Shown in pieces: positions 1 through 12,648 of a DNA stretch of 64,000 bases. The translations under genes were made by a program, and so were the position numbers. Numbering within the stretch: the stretch's first letter is position 1; each line of letters starts with the position of its first letter. The stretch covers positions 19,511,224-19,575,223 of the forward strand of contig NC_030856.1 in assembly GCF_000208745.1 (NCBI RefSeq), written 5' to 3'. The notes under the pieces are model-generated. The model did not search any database. It was not told the DNA's origin and saw only the letters and a program-made list of their open reading frames with translations. Source of the DNA: Theobroma cacao (taxonomy: Eukaryota; Streptophyta; Magnoliopsida; Malvales; Malvaceae).

Positions 1-822
1 AACACTTTCTCATTGATTTTTCCCACCTAGGGCTTGTTCTTCCTTGGTTTCTCTTCTCTTCTGGTTTGGCTGATCACTATGGGAGAAATGAGCTGATTTT
101 TATGCCTTTTATAAAGAAAATAATGAATGGATGAGATTTTGACACATGCCACCATTCTATTGGTCCATGTGTCATACTTAGCCATTAAGCAATCTCTCTC
201 CACCACACATTTCTCATGTTTATCCATTTATAGGATGAATAAAATCCCTTGGCCTTGACAAGTGCTGGGGCGAAAAATTTACCGATTTGCCCCCGGGGTG
301 AAAAAATTATGATTTTGCCTCTATACTCCGAAATATACCGAAATCAAATTATTTCTACTTTTCAACCTCAAATAACACTAACATTGATCAATATTAACCA
401 AATGGGGCAAAAAAATCATTTTATAAAAATTTTCGTTTAGTCCTCTAGTGGCAAAATTACCATTTTGCCCTTGTGCTCCAAAAATACCAGAAATCATAAT
501 TTTTTTCATTGCTAAACATCATTTTATACTCCAATAATTATAATTATATTTCATATAATTACTCTTGGTCAAATGTGATCAAATCTTGGCTAAAAATCTC
601 CATTTTATCATCAAATGGTAAAGTGACCGTTTTGTCCCTAATTGGTCAATTTTTCGAATGGACTCCAAACTGGACCTTGAACTCCGAATCACTATTCTAA
701 GCCATTCTGTGGGTTTCAAAATTTTCAATTTTCTCTTTGAATTTCTATTTGAATTTGTTCAAGACTCGATTTAACTTAGTTGTATCACTCGGTATAATAC
801 CGTCTTTTAATCGAGCTTGACA
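1..822 (-). repeat. Family A LTR, reverse, cut by the window edge
   Basis: This aligns by eye with the right-hand part of the complete family A copies at 36159-39057 and 57317-60246: same pyrimidine-rich start, the same run of 'ggcaaaattaccattttgcc'-type boxes (450-469) and the same 'ggtataataccg' block near the end. On the reverse strand the LTR starts TGTCAAGCTCG at 822, giving a proper TG end, although the last ~100 bp differ from the other copies. It contains no coding sequence; the short open frames across it are chance. It abuts the copia fragment at 823. Confidence 0.7.
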
Positions 823-1268
823 GGGTCTCACAAAAGTGGTGACACACACCTAGAAACTGAAGTTGTGGTTTCATCTCCATTTGAGTTCCTTGCACCACAA
901 AAAGTTGATGCACCAAACCCATCGCCTGTTGAAGATGTTCCTGATTTAGTGTCTAAACCATTTAGGAAACAGCTACCACAACGTCACAACAAAGGTATTC
1001 TTAAACCCACATATGAACCTGATCTTTCTAGTAAAATTAAATATCCTATGAGTCATTATGTGTCTAACCACCATTTGTCAGAATCTTATCAATCATTTGT
1101 GAATCAATTATCTACTGTATCTATTCCTAATAGTGTGCAAGAAGCCTTAACTGACCCAAGGTGGAGAGCTACGATGAATGAGAAAATGAAATCATTACAA
1201 AAAAATAAAACTTGGGAACTTGGTAGTTGTCCACCAAGAAAGAAAATAGTTGGATGTCATTGGGTTTT
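823..1268 (+). pseudogene. Ty1/copia pol fragment: linker and N-terminus of reverse transcriptase
   Basis: The frame open at 817-1296 encodes the integrase-RT linker and the first part of the copia reverse transcriptase. It has the usual 'HHLSESYQSFVNQLS' block, a 'QEALTDPRWRATMNEKMKSL' block and a 'NKTWELGSCPP...VGCHWVF' block, which is how copia RT (RVT_2) begins. The frame ends abruptly at 1268 where a family B LTR begins (TGTCACGACCC). No catalytic YVDD and no RNase H follow in the window. It is a piece of a copia element truncated on both sides and is not functional. Confidence 0.85.
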
Positions 1269-2308
1269 TGTCACGACCCAATTTCCCGGGCCATGACCGA
1301 CGCATGAGCTCAATGAGCATAGCTCACTAAGCACAAGCAAGCCTATTCATTTACCTTTGCTTAACAAATTTATCATATCATGCATACACACACACACCTT
1401 TTCTCGGGTGTGAACATAGCCAAAACACAATGGCATTATCGATAATAATATACATGCACTATACCAGTCATGTATTTAGCAATTTACATTGCATACACAT
1501 ATTCACATTGTTAGATTGTATTCACAATACAAAAGGACCCATGACTTTCAGCGGAGACATTTACAATAAAAGGGATTACTATTGAATGCCAGACACCTAC
1601 CCAGGAGATGCACTATGGGGACTCCTCGATCCAGGGTCAAATAGTCACCTGATCTGAAAACATGAATTTTTATAAAGCGTGAGTACAATACTCAATGAGT
1701 GAACAAGAAGGGAACAAGCATACCATAAGGAATGTTTATCGAAATCATGATGCATTCATTTTCTCAAAACCATGCAATTGTTTTAGCTCCTTTAAACCCC
1801 TCATGTAAACCCCACATGAGTAAATCACTTTACAAAAATCCATGCTCAACTATGGTACTAAAGAAATGGCAAATATAGCAAAAACTACAAGTTAGCAAAA
1901 TGGATAGAAAGTTTCTCATTGCAGCGAAACAGAGCAACAAGAGAAAAGTTTCCCTTCACTTAACAAAAAGGCCATTATACTAAACCAACAAAATCAACAT
2001 AAAACTCATGAAAATTCTCAAAGTGCAATGTATCAAATTTCACATATATGTCAACCATATATCACATTCATGAGCTTTCATTTCACAAGTCTAGATATGC
2101 ATAATTTGATAGACAAACATCAATGTCATCATAATCACACCCGGCTCATGTACATCCCCCCACATCGTGCAGATAGTCGACACCATCGTGTGCATCCCCC
2201 CACATCGTGCACAATCAGTGTCATCGTGTACATCCCCCCACATCGTGCACACGGGCACTATCATCATCCATCTCTCACGCCACCATCATCACCGGCATGT
2301 GCATCCCC
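1269..2308 (-). repeat. Family B LTR, reverse, truncated at an assembly gap
   Basis: The start (tgtcacgaccc, then 'gggccatgacc' and a 'cactaagcacaagcaagcc' block) is the reverse complement of the 3' end of the long LTRs at 19995-22663 and 27553-30179. Bases 2136-2308 hold the reverse complement of their G-rich GTGC...GCAC boxes: four 'catccccccacatcg'-type units. The copy stops at the N run, so about 1.6 kb of the LTR is missing or unassembled. Confidence 0.75.
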
Positions 2309-2408
2309 NNNNNNNNNNNNNNNNNNNNNNNNNNNNNNNNNNNNNNNNNNNNNNNNNNNNNNNNNNNNNNNNNNNNNNNNNNNNNNNNNNNNNNNNNNNN
2401 NNNNNNNN
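2309..2408. other. Assembly gap of exactly 100 N
   Basis: One hundred unresolved bases, the usual placeholder for a gap of unknown size. The left edge is inside a reverse family B LTR and the right edge inside a forward family A LTR, so the true join is unknown. Confidence 0.95.
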
Positions 2409-3603
2409 AGAATTATTTGTACTGTGTATTCAGCCTTCAGAGGCTAGGTTGTGATAAATTACCATGTCATGTAGAAAAAGATTTTATAAATCGGGTGGTA
2501 GATAAAATAATCCATAGTCACTGCAGTGGTGGGGGTTTCCGTGGACTGCCTATGAGAGGGGCACAGTAACCTAATTATATATTTACCTCCAGGGGGAGAT
2601 GTTGGATGAAGTATCTCTTGAGGTAAAGATTTGAGTGCACTTCACGTGGACCACCGCGTGAGAGTGAAAGTCAGCCAATGCCAAGGCATGGCTAAAATTT
2701 CGGATGTAAAGACACTTAACAGCCTTGGCGGACTCGGTTGGGATAGCCCTCGATCAAGGTATCCCTAATAACTGAGTATGAGAATGATTTTTGACATGAT
2801 CCAAGCTTTTCAAGAAATCGTAAGCCTAATTGTTTATTTGGTTGAAATGAGTTGAAAGGCAATGAAATTACAATATGATAACTTATTTTAATTCGTCTCC
2901 ATTTACTCTCCTTTAGATAGTTTAGATGGTGTCTATTTACTCACTGGGATTTTATATATCTCACCACCCTCATTTCCTCACATTTCAGGCTCGGGGAATT
3001 TCATAGTTAGCTGACTTTGACAAGGACTTTTATTTGGACTTGAATAGGCAAAAGCTGTAGGTTTTCAGCTTTCAATACATTTTGGTTGGATGTGGGCCCA
3101 CGTGTCGCTGTAAAAGTAATTTTATACTTCAGTTATCTACTTTAAAGTACATATGAATATATTTAGCTTTTACACTACAAAAATTAATTACGGATTTCTT
3201 TATAATTTTTTTTTTTAGAAAATAGAATATTTTATTAAATATTATTATTTTATTCAAACAATTATAATTTCATTTCAAATAATTATTTTAGACATCTAAA
3301 TTTATTTTTAATTATGAAACATGAGTTTTTCACCCACACAACATGTTTTTGGCGGGTTTCGATATTTTCGAAGAAAAATGACAAAAATGCCCGTGTGAGC
3401 CAGAAAATAAAATATTATGTTCTAATTTGGAAATGACTCGTAATCCTTCGAATTACGATATTTGATAACTATTGCTCATCGGGGAAGTGCGAAAGCTAAT
3501 ACGAGAGCCTTGCGAGGTTTCGATCAGCATTCGAAGTAAAGAATGTCTGTCGAGGCTTCGAGACGGTTGTCACACGCTCGATGGGGAGTTCCAAGTCGTG
3601 ACA
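2409..3603 (+). repeat. Family A LTR, forward, 3' part only
   Basis: From the first base after the gap the sequence follows the complete copy at 41117-43752 from about 42681 onward: the 'agaattatttgtactgtg' block, the 'cactgcagtgg' block, the 'ctttagatagtttagatgg' block and the terminal 'gcgaggtttcgatc...gtcgtgaca'. The LTR ends with CA at 3603. The first ~1.5 kb is absent. Confidence 0.75.
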
Positions 3604-5605
3604 GTCACATACTTCGTCTGGCACGCCTCCACGACAAACTTTCCTAGCAACAATTTAAACTCAGTATACTTAATCACACATTTGTACAGGTAGCAACTTA
3701 ATTAAAAATTCCTTAAGCAACTTGCATATTTTTCATCCAAAATATGCACAATATTAAACTATCCATAAACCTTAAAATATAACATTAACTTATCATTGGG
3801 CCCTCTCCATGGGCTTTTCCATTTTTCTTATTTGGGCTAAGCCCATTTATTTTTATTTCCTATTGGGCCATGCCCACTTATTTTCTATTTCTTTTCTTTT
3901 CTTTTTCTTTCTTTTTCTCTCTTCCATGTTTCTTTTTTTTTTTTCCATCGCGTCACTCACTTCACCACCATGGCTTCCTCTCTCCCTTTCCTCTTAAAAT
4001 CGGTCACCAAAAGCCTTGTTTTCTCACCTCTTTTGCTGCCATTTTCAGCTCTAAAATCAGCAGATTTCCAGCTCAAATTTCCAGCAGCAAAACTTCTCAA
4101 TTTTGGAAGCACAAAGCTGTCCAATTTTCCTATACAAACTACCAGCAAACAGCTCAAATTTTTTTCTACACAAATTGGCAGTAAACAACTCAAATTTTCA
4201 GCAGCCAAAGTTGTCCTTCAATGGTAGCAAAAATCTCCAAAATTTTCCAGCAACATAACCTCAAAATTCAGCAGCAAAAACCTTGAATTTTCAGTGCAAA
4301 ATCCCTCCAAAAAGCACCAAATTTTCTCTCTCAAAGTGCAGCAAAAAATCAGCTTCTTACCTCACAAATTTTCAGCTTTCTTCTTCTTCCAAAAATTACG
4401 GCAAAAGCTTTCTTTTTCCTTCCTCTCCCATAGTTCTTCTTTCCTTTCTTTTGCTCGGCTTTTGGTTCTTTCCTTTATTTTTCTTCTCCCACTCTCAACC
4501 GACTTCCTCTCCTTTCTCTCTTTTATCTCTTTTTCATTTCTTTCATCTCACATGGCCAGCCCCACCATCATTTCTACATTCTTCTCTTTTGTATTCTTTG
4601 CTTTTTTTTTATCTTTCTTCCTTTCTTTNTATTTTTCTTCTCCCACTCTCAACCGACTTCCTCTCCTTTCTCTCTTTTATCTCTTTTTCATTTCTTTCAT
4701 CTCACATGGCCAGCCCCACCATCATTTCTACATTCTTCTCTTTTGTATTCTTTGCTTTTTTTTTATCTTTCTTCCTTTCTTTCTTTTATTCTTGTGGCCG
4801 ACCCCCCATTCCATCTTTATTCCTTTCTTTTGTTTTTGTGCTCATTCCATCTTGACTCATGTGGCCACTCATGTACATGTAAAAATATTGTTTAACCTTT
4901 CAACATTTTTTCTTCATTATTTATCATCTATTTTATTTTCATTTTATTTTTATTTCTTCAAAACAATAAAATTTACATATTATGCCTTAACTTCATTTTA
5001 TTTAACACACCTCCCTCAATTTTTCATATTTTAAAATTAATTCTTCTGACACGTGTAAAAATTTCAATTTCCTTCTATCTTCTTTTTCTTATACGTGTAT
5101 AATCAAAATATCGAGATCGCATTTCAACGCGGTGTCACCATAATATTTAAATATTTACTTACCCGCGTTAGCTCGATTTAATAAAATCACGCTGACACAA
5201 TTATCGTCGTTTTCCTTCAAAATTCTTCTTTACTTCTTCTCCCCCACTTAAATTAGTCATATTCCATTTTTCATGACTAATTCCGACAACATATAAAATA
5301 TTAATATTTTAATATTATTTTATTGAATAAAATATTATTTTATTTCAAACTTTTTTCATTTGCCTTGTTTGGTCTCGAAACACATCATTACATCTCGATT
5401 TACTTCCAAATCATCCTTAAGCTTACTAATTCCTCTCCAACGAAAATATTATTATTTAACTATCGTTTCTACACGCGCGAAGCATTTTATTCTTGAACGT
5501 TCCTTTCATCCTTTGTCGCTCTTTAGCATGCCAATTCACATCAAACGATCATTCGTTTGACCAATAAGGTCTTATTTGTGTCCAACAAGGGTGCGGGGTA
5601 TTACA
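3604..5605 (-). repeat. LTR-like repeat D, reverse, inserted in gypsy pol
   Basis: Reading the reverse strand from 5605 the sequence starts TGTAATACCCCGCACCC, a TG-type LTR start, exactly where the gypsy RNase H frame ends. The body is pyrimidine-rich on the + strand (3880-4860) and non-coding; open frames there come from low complexity. A left end with a matching target duplication is not visible because the family A piece ends directly against it at 3603, so this may be the right part of a D copy split by A. Confidence 0.5.
4476..4782. repeat. Exact 153-bp direct duplication around a single N
   Basis: Bases 4476-4628 and 4630-4782 read identically by eye, including a run of nine T, with one N at 4629 between them. 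This is the pattern of two contig ends that overlap but were joined with a one-base gap, so it is more likely an assembly artefact than a biological duplication. Confidence 0.85.
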
Positions 5606-6838
5606 CAATCACCTTCCCATGCTGCATTAATACACACCCTAAACCAACGCGTGATGCATCACAAAATACTGTATAACCCCTTGTGCCTTGCGGTAAGCTT
5701 AATACTGGAGCTGTGGTGAGACAAGCCTTAAGCTTTTCAAAACTATCTTCACAAGCATCCGACCACACAAATTTTGTACCCTTATGTGTCAGCCTAGTTA
5801 GAGGAGCGACTATTTTGGAGAAATCCTTCACAAAACGATGGTCATAGCCTGCCAAACCCAAAAAGTTTTTAATCTCTATAGCTGAGGTTGGCCTTGGCCA
5901 CTTTTCTACTACCTCAACTTTCTTTGGATCGACTTGTACCCCATCCTTGAAAACCACATGTCCTAAGAATGCAACACTTTCGAGCCAGAACTCACACTTG
6001 GAGAACTTAGCATACACTTGATGTTCTCTCAAAATTTAGAGCATTATCTTAAGGTGTTGCTTGTGTTCCCCTCTGCTCCTCGAGTATATAAAAATGTCAT
6101 CAATAAATACCACCACAAACTTGTCCAAATAAGGCTTGAACACTCGGTTTATCAAATTCATAAATGCTACAAGGGCATTTCTAAGTCCAAATGACATTAC
6201 CAAAAACTCATAATGCCCATATCTTGTTCAAAATGCGGTCTTTGGTACATCCCCATTCTGGATCCTTAATTGATGGTACTCATATCGTAGATCAATTTTT
6301 AAGAAACATTGTGCTCCTTGTAGTTGGTCAAATAAATCATCTATTCTTGGAAGGGGGTACTTATTCTTCACCGTCACTTTATTAAACTGTCGGTAGTCAA
6401 TACATAATCTAAGTGACCCATCCTTCTTCTTTAAAAATAGCACCGATGCTCCCCATGGTGAGACACTAGGGCGGATGAAACCTTTATCTAGCAAATCTTC
6501 TAGTTGATCCTTAAGTTCCTTAAGCTCCACAGATGCCATTCTATATGGGGGTATGGATATAGGTTTAGTGTCCGAAATCAAGTCTATACAAAATTCAATC
6601 TCCCGCTCGAGAGGCAAACTTGGTAATTCCTCTGAAAATACATCTACAAGCTCATTCACTACCGACACTTGGTTTATATCCCCGACCTTCGCTTGGGTAT
6701 CTCTCACAATAGCCAAGTAACCTAGACAACCCTGTCTTAATAGCCTTTTAGTAGACATAACTGATATCAAATTAGTTGAAGCATTGCTTCTATTCCCCTG
6801 AATACTAAATGATGGCTTGCCTGGAAAATCTGATAATT
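5606..6838 (-). pseudogene. Ty3/gypsy reverse transcriptase and RNase H (start), decayed
   Basis: Reverse-strand gypsy pol. Entering from 6838 it reads the protease-RT linker ([15 protein letters not shown]), then RT with [29 protein letters not shown] and [12 protein letters not shown], the catalytic FIDDIFIYS near 6096-6107, the YAKFSKCEFWL block and FLGLAGYDHRFVKDFS. RNase H begins (PVLSLPQGTRGYTVFCDASR) and is cut at 5606 by repeat D. Stops interrupt the frame: TGA after PKTAF near 6228 (R in the family, CGA to TGA) and TAA before ILREHQ near 6035 (Q, CAA to TAA). The best match in style is the Tekay/Del chromovirus group. Integrase is not found in the window. Confidence 0.9.
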
Positions 6839-8267
6839 CTATTTTATAGAATTATTTTAGTCCAATTTTGTTATGAAATATTAGCTAAGTCCTCAATTTT
6901 CAATTATAATTTATTTATTTTTAGTTGTTTTTATAATTAGGTCACTTTTAAGTTAGTTATTTCAATTTTAGGTTATTCCTTTTAATTTGGTTATTATTTA
7001 TTAGTTTTTATATTTCTTTTGTAGGATTAAAAGTGATTAGGCTTAATTTTGTAAAGTAAGGTGTTGAAAGACACAAAATCTGCTTACATATGCTTCAGTA
7101 TTTTGGCCATATCTCGAGTTACAGAACTCCAAATGATAAGATTCTTAGACCATTGGAAAGAGAGGAGACAAAGTTACAACTTTTATGGGGATCACTTTGC
7201 CCGGTTCTGCTTTGGAGATAGAGAAAATCACGTCGAAAAATGGCTAGATGTATTGTGCTGGGAATGGAAATTTGTAAAGACTGATAATTGATTTTTGGGC
7301 CTTTTATTACACTTGTAAGCCTAATTAAACCCTAGGTCAACTTAAGGAACTTTAGGTTTAGTCTATTAGTATAAATAAGATATGTTTAACAACATTAGAG
7401 ACAACTTTTGAGAGATTCAAGAAGCTAGAAGTTGAGGCTGAAACTTAGAGATCAAGGCGACAAATATTGTTTTGTTTTCTTCCTTGGCTTTTATTTTTCT
7501 TGTTACTCTCAATGGTTGAATTTTATATAGTGTTATTTGTTTTTGCCATCATGAGTAGCTAATTTGTTTTTTTTGGGATTGCAATTAAACTCACATGTAA
7601 ATTAAATTTTTAATTTCTTTCTTACTTATTTTTAATGGGATTTGAATTGTTTATTCCAATTTGTTCTTAATGCTTTTTATTGTTTGGCCACCAATTAAAT
7701 TGATCTAGGAACCTTAACAAATTTGAGAGAGGGAGTTTAGAATAGACTAAAATTGGGATAGCATATGATCATATTAATTGATTTGCCTATAGGATAAGGA
7801 TATACCTATAAGCCATATGTAGCTAGATTAGAGCCTGAACTTAATGAGTCTATTTTAATTTCAATTCACATAGCGATATAGTGTTTTGATTAAAATAGAT
7901 ATTTTTATAAGATGAGTCGGGAGACCCTTATAAATAATTTAAGACTCTAGGTTAGCAATTCAACCCACTAAGATAAGTTAAGGAAGAGAGGTAAGATTTA
8001 GATGGAGTGTGAGGGATATTGTAATCCTAGGCTTATTTGATTTGATATTTTCTCAAGTTATTATTATTTTGATTTTTCTGGTTGGTTTTAGTTTTAGTTT
8101 ATTAGTTTTTCTTAATTAATTAATTTTGATTATTTGGATAAGATTAAATTATTCTAATTTTAGTACTTAGTAAATTTTTAGATCAATTTCCTGTGGGATC
8201 GATACTCTGCTTGCTAATATACTATCTATTCGATACGTATACTTACGTAGTAGGATTTTAACTGACA
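6839..8267 (+). repeat. Repeat C (LTR-like, ~1.4 kb), forward, inserted in the gypsy protease-RT linker
   Basis: It splits the gypsy frame between CYHKL (right side, 8280s) and ELSDFPGKP (left side, 6820s). Reverse-strand reading starts TGTCAGTTAAAATCC at 8267, an LTR-like TG end; the 6839 end is approximate and no clean target duplication is seen. A second copy, in the opposite orientation, lies at ~57245-57316 plus 60247-61568. Shared blocks are 'ctgtgggatcgatactctgc' near 8190 and a 'ttggccatatctcgag...accattggaaag' block at 7070-7200. The 76-residue frame at 7061-7291 lies on this block and is not taken as a gene. Confidence 0.6.
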
Positions 8268-8704
8268 AGTTTTTCAAAATCAAAATCTAATTTATGGTAA
8301 CAGTCCACGTTAGCATGGTAGGGCGATAGCCAATCCATTCCCAAGATCACATCAAAATCTAAAGTGTCTAATTCCACTAAATTTACCAAAGTGTCTTGTC
8401 CTTGACTCGAACTACACAAGACCTATATTCCCATTCTACCACAAATACCTCCCTTAAAGGGGTAAACACCACTAATTGTTCTTTTCTCATAACACGATCT
8501 TTACCCAATTAAGGTGCAAAGCATGGAGAAACAAAAGAGTGAGTAGAATCAAGATCAAACAATACTCAAGCATTCACATTACAAATAGAAAGAATACTTG
8601 AGACCACAACGTTGGATGTCTGGGCTTCTTGCTATGTTAAAGCAAATACCCTCATGTAACCCGTACCAGCATAACTTTGTTATCTAGACCCAGACGGCTT
8701 GCTT
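8268..8704 (-). pseudogene. Ty3/gypsy gag end and aspartic protease, decayed
   Basis: Translating the reverse strand gives RVFALT-stop-QEAQTSNVVV, then a VLFDLDSTHSFVSP protease core and GMDWLSPYHANVD, all diagnostic of gypsy gag-protease. The active-site DSG is DLD here (8548-8556), so the enzyme would be dead. In-frame stops replace Q (TAG for CAG after ALT) and R (TGA for CGA before VLFD), consistent with C-to-T changes. It is the direct continuation of the RT piece at 6838, interrupted by repeat C. On the other side it is cut by the copia 3' LTR at 8705. Confidence 0.85.
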
Positions 8705-9450
8705 TGAAATAACCTCTTAGAGTGACTCCCTCACTCTAAGAATATAATGAGAAAGGTAGAAGAAAGTACCTATGATCACAAGTTGATCTAAATGGTACAA
8801 GGTTGAGTGTTGAATACAAGTACAAAAGATAATCGTTTGAGTGCAGCAAGGTGTGGAGAAGATTTTCTGATTTTTCTACTCTATAAGGCTTAAATCTTCT
8901 CTCTAAACTCTGAAAAACTTATTTCTAATTGTTGGAAAACCCTTTTATACTTGGAGAAACATCTCTGATGGCAGTTTGACAGTTTTCTAGTCATTAAAGA
9001 CAGTTAGGAGTTGGTTCTAGCCGTTACTCTGTCTTTTAGTGTAGATTTCAAACTTGCAGGTAGAATGCTCTTAGTCGACTACTCGATATCTTAGTTGACT
9101 AGGTTGCCTCTGTTTTCCACTCCCTGTCTCTAGCAATTCTGGCAGTAACCATTTAGTCAACTGACTAATTCTTGGTTGACTAAGTTGTCTCTATTTCTTA
9201 AACTCTTCAGCCCACCATTTCTCCAATTTGAATCTTGACCAACCAACATTCTTCCTTATTCAACTAATGAGCTTCCTCCTTGTTAATCAGTCATGTCTCA
9301 TTATTTTTATCTTTCTTTTTCTTTTAATATACACTTTGAAGGATTGATTTATTAATTTTATACATTAATTTTCCTGCACACTTAAGTAATGGCATTAGAC
9401 ACAAATGAATGGGAATGTTTTACTATCATCAAAAACTAATGGAGTCAACA
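8705..9450 (-). repeat. 3' LTR of the SIRE-like copia element, truncated
   Basis: This matches 17840-18585 closely (same 'tgaaataacc' start and 'gagtcaaca' end in + orientation). On the element's own strand it begins TGTTGACTCC just after the polypurine tract. Compared with the 5' LTR (17486-18585) it lacks the last ~354 bp, and gypsy sequence resumes at 8704 without a target duplication. It carries the palindromes tagtcgacta (9072-9081) and ttagtcaactgactaa (9153-9168). Confidence 0.85.
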
Positions 9451-9466
9451 ATCTCCCCCTTTTTGA
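9451..9466 (-). other. Polypurine tract of the SIRE-like copia element
   Basis: On the reverse strand the bases read CAAAAAGGGGGAGAT directly before TGTTGACTCC of the 3' LTR. A purine tract in this position primes plus-strand synthesis in LTR retrotransposons, and this form is typical of SIRE-type copia elements. Confidence 0.85.
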
Positions 9467-10244
9467 TGATGATAAAACATTCTTTGATTAACAGCATAGT
9501 ATCTTTTTATTCATTTTAGTTTTCTGCACAAAATGAGGATTGCTCCCCCAAAGCATATGCTCCCCTTTAGTGTGTGCATATTTATTTCATCAAATTTTAT
9601 TTTTGACATATAGAAAATGACATTATACATTTAGAGAATACATATGTGCAGAATTTTTTGTGATTTATAGCAATTAATGTTGATAGTTTTTCATAGAAAA
9701 TTCAGCAAGGTCTGTCAACAGTATATAGTCATCAGATTTTGTCTATTCCCTTCATAATTCAGTTAACACACTATTCACAACATCCATAATTATTTGCAAT
9801 CGGAAGTTGATCAATTATCAGCATTCAACACAGTTATCAGCATGCAGTTCAATATGGTTCAGCAGTAGATTTTGTTAACAACAGTTAAAATATCATGGAT
9901 AGCAAAATATTAGCAAACATTCAATTTTCAGTAAACAAACATCATAGATATATCAGCATTCATGTCTCACACTACCATATAAACAACAAAATTAAAATTG
10001 AGTGTTCAAATGCCACCATGGCACAAATAGCAATTAATCAAAAGATGTTCCAAAATTACCCCTGAACTGTTTTTGCTTCCTATCCCCTATTTCTCTAAGT
10101 TCCTGCTTTTGCTTCTGATTCATTCTTGCTTTCTTTTCTTTTCTAAGTTCCTTCCTGGTTCCTCCACCCTAACATTTTTTTTTTATTTATTCTCTGGTTC
10201 CTGCACCCATGGTTCTGCCATTATACTCCCCCTTTTTGTCAGCA
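9467..10244 (-). other. Non-coding 3' region of the copia element
   Basis: About 780 bp between the end of the extra ORF and the polypurine tract. It is AT-rich, with no open frame of note and no recognisable domain. It contains repeated 'cagcattcaacacagttatc'-like phrases around 9780-9960. Confidence 0.6.
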
Positions 10245-12215
10245 TCAAAGGAAGGGGCTTCTATTCATCTGATGTGTCAGAGGGTGTGGATTTAATGCCA
10301 TAGAAGGGGTTAGAGGAAAAGAAGAGGGCTCTCGGAGAGGTGATGACTTTTTAAGGGAAGGTTCTAGTGAGGACTTGTCTGAGACAAGGACTAGACTCTG
10401 AGGAGAAGAGGTAAAAACTGGTTTGGATTTCTTTGCCAACCTGGAAGACTTTTTTCTCTTGAGAAAAACTGTCTTGGTGGCCATAGTCTTCTTTCCCTTG
10501 GTAGGTGGTTTTCCCTTTGTTGGTGCTGCAGTGGCTTTTTCTTTCCCATATTTTGCCTTTACTTTAGGAGCTGATGTAGGTTTCTTCCCTTTTCCTATAT
10601 CTCCACCATCCTTTTGAGTTTTTGTCCTAGTAGTGTTTTTTTCAGCTTGTCCCTCTCTAACCATTTGATGGAAAATATCCATAATGGATATTTCTTCTGA
10701 GTTAGGAGATGAGGCCTGCTGTTTCTCTATTTCTGAACTAACCACTTTAGTCCCTTGTTCTGATTTATTTTTGCTTTGAAGTTTCGGAAAGGGTGTCTTA
10801 GCTGGCTGATCAACCCCTTGGTGAGAGTCTTTAGTCGATGAAACAGAACTGGCAAATTTGTAGGTGGAACCTTCAGCTTGAATGCCATGACTTCCACCAT
10901 GAGGAGCAGATTTTTCTGCTGGCTCAACTGAACTTTCGGCACCTTGCTGTGCTGGTGTAGTGCTAGGTGTTGCAGAGGTGTCTACAGCCACAAGTTCAGA
11001 TGGCTCCTTTTCTTCCTTCTTCAGGTCACTTTCTAGTTTTGCAATTTTCTCTTCTATTTTCTGTAATCTTTCTCTTTGGTCAATAAGCTTCCCATCGATT
11101 CTCATAAGAAGATTGAAAATAACTTCATTTGAGAATCTGGATGGTGCTTCCTCTTATTGAGTAAGCAAGCTGGATTCTCTTCCAAGACCAGTCTTGGGGG
11201 TCTTAATGAATCTTTCCCCATCAGATATATACCCCATTTTGATCAAACTGTCATAGTAAATGGCTTGATCTCTAGTTTTCACCATGTCCATTTCATACCT
11301 CTTTGCCCAAACTCCTTTTTTCTGCATAAGAGATGAGATGACATTCCCATAAGGCTGGTTGATCTTATCAAGTCTGCAAGCTCCTCTCATCTTTTCAATC
11401 ATAAACCTTCCTACATTCAGAGAAACTCAATTGAAGGAATGTTCCATCAGCTGAAGATCCTGAAGGCTAATGTAACTCAAACTTCCACTTCTACCCTAAA
11501 TGTTTGCTGCTATAAAGTAGTGAAAAATCCTAATTTGGGGGCTAATTATCAGTCCTGAATTACTCTTTGAAGAATACTTTTCCTTTCTCCCGGTGATGAT
11601 TTCCCATAATGAGGATGGATCATACTTTTCTAGGAGCTCATACTCACCTTCTTCACACTCGATTTTTAGTAAGCTTCCTAAATCCTCAACAATGACAACA
11701 AATTCTTTCCCATTCAAATATACATTCAGACCATCTTCAACATAATCATCAGAATCCTCTAATTCCTTTTCTTTTAAAGCAATGCTAGAATAGAATTCCT
11801 TTACCAGACTTGCACTATAGGATCTATTTTTAAAGGTGCTATATCCTTTCAGTTTTAGTTCATCAAAATAGTCGGATAAACTAGTCTGAATCTCTAAGTT
11901 CTCATCAAAACTCTTCCAGTCAATATATTTGCCATAGGAAATTGGTGCATTCTCAATATTTTTGAACCTCAGTTCATGCAATCTATTTTTGAACTTAGAA
12001 GACGAGGAATTAGTACCTTTCTTGAGTGAAGGTTCCTTGTTCTTCTTCTTTTCCATTTTCTGCTTCTTCTCTTTTAGTTTCTCTTATATCTCTTTTATTA
12101 ACGCAAACATCATATTTTGTTTCTTCTTCAGACTTTTCATTTCTGTCTCATCGTCTAGTGGTCTTTTCCCTTTCTTCTTTTCTATGATTTCTTTGCTCTA
12201 TGGAGATCTCCCCAT
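10245..12215 (-). pseudogene. Extra ORF downstream of copia pol (SIRE/Maximus-type ORF2), five in-frame stops
   Basis: One continuous frame of 657 codons runs from ATG at 12215 to TGA at 10245, broken only by five stop codons: TAG at codon 6, TAA in the basic N-terminal segment, TAG after AANI, TGA after HSFN, and TAA after SLLTQ. Each can be derived from Q (CAA/CAG), W (TGG) or R (CGA) by a single C-to-T or G-to-A change. The N-terminus is Lys/Glu-rich. A folded domain follows (FYSSIA...LNVYLNGKEFVVIVEDL...GRFMIEKMRGACRL) resembling the plant retroelement domain often named 'putative plant transposon protein'. The C-terminal ~290 residues begin with a coiled coil (RERLQKIEEKIAKLESDLKK) and become Lys/Ser/Pro-rich. 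The position between pol and the 3' LTR is that of the env-like ORF of SIRE elements; I see no clear signal peptide or fusion peptide. Confidence 0.75.
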
Positions 12216-12648
12216 TTTGATTCAAGAATTTGTCTGACAGGGGTTTTGTCTAAATGGCAAAGGGTTTGAATAGATTTGAGAAGAAAATGTGAAGAGATGG
12301 GTTTCAGTTTCAGAGGCTCGAGTTTTAGGGGAGAGAAAAGTGGAGAAAGAGAAGTTGTCAGCTGCTTTTAATTCCTCTTAGAGAAACTGTTCAACTCCCC
12401 CTTAAATATTGCCCTATTCTATTTGCTCAAAATTTCAAAACTCCCTCTATATTTTATTTATTCACCTCAAGCAACATTTCTCCTTTCTTTATTACCCAAT
12501 AAGCAGTTTCTTCCCATTATTTTATTCCTCTTGCCCTTATTTTAATTGAGTCTTATTATTTAATGCTACTAGAACACTCTTAGTTGACTAAGATTCATCT
12601 CAGTCGACTAAATGCATTCTGTTTCATGTACATGAACCAAAGATTTTC
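12216..12648 (-). other. Spacer between copia pol and ORF2
   Basis: Non-coding, AT-rich. It contains two further copies of the LTR-type boxes, 'cttagttgactaag' and 'cagtcgacta', at about 12579-12607, outside the LTRs. Confidence 0.5.
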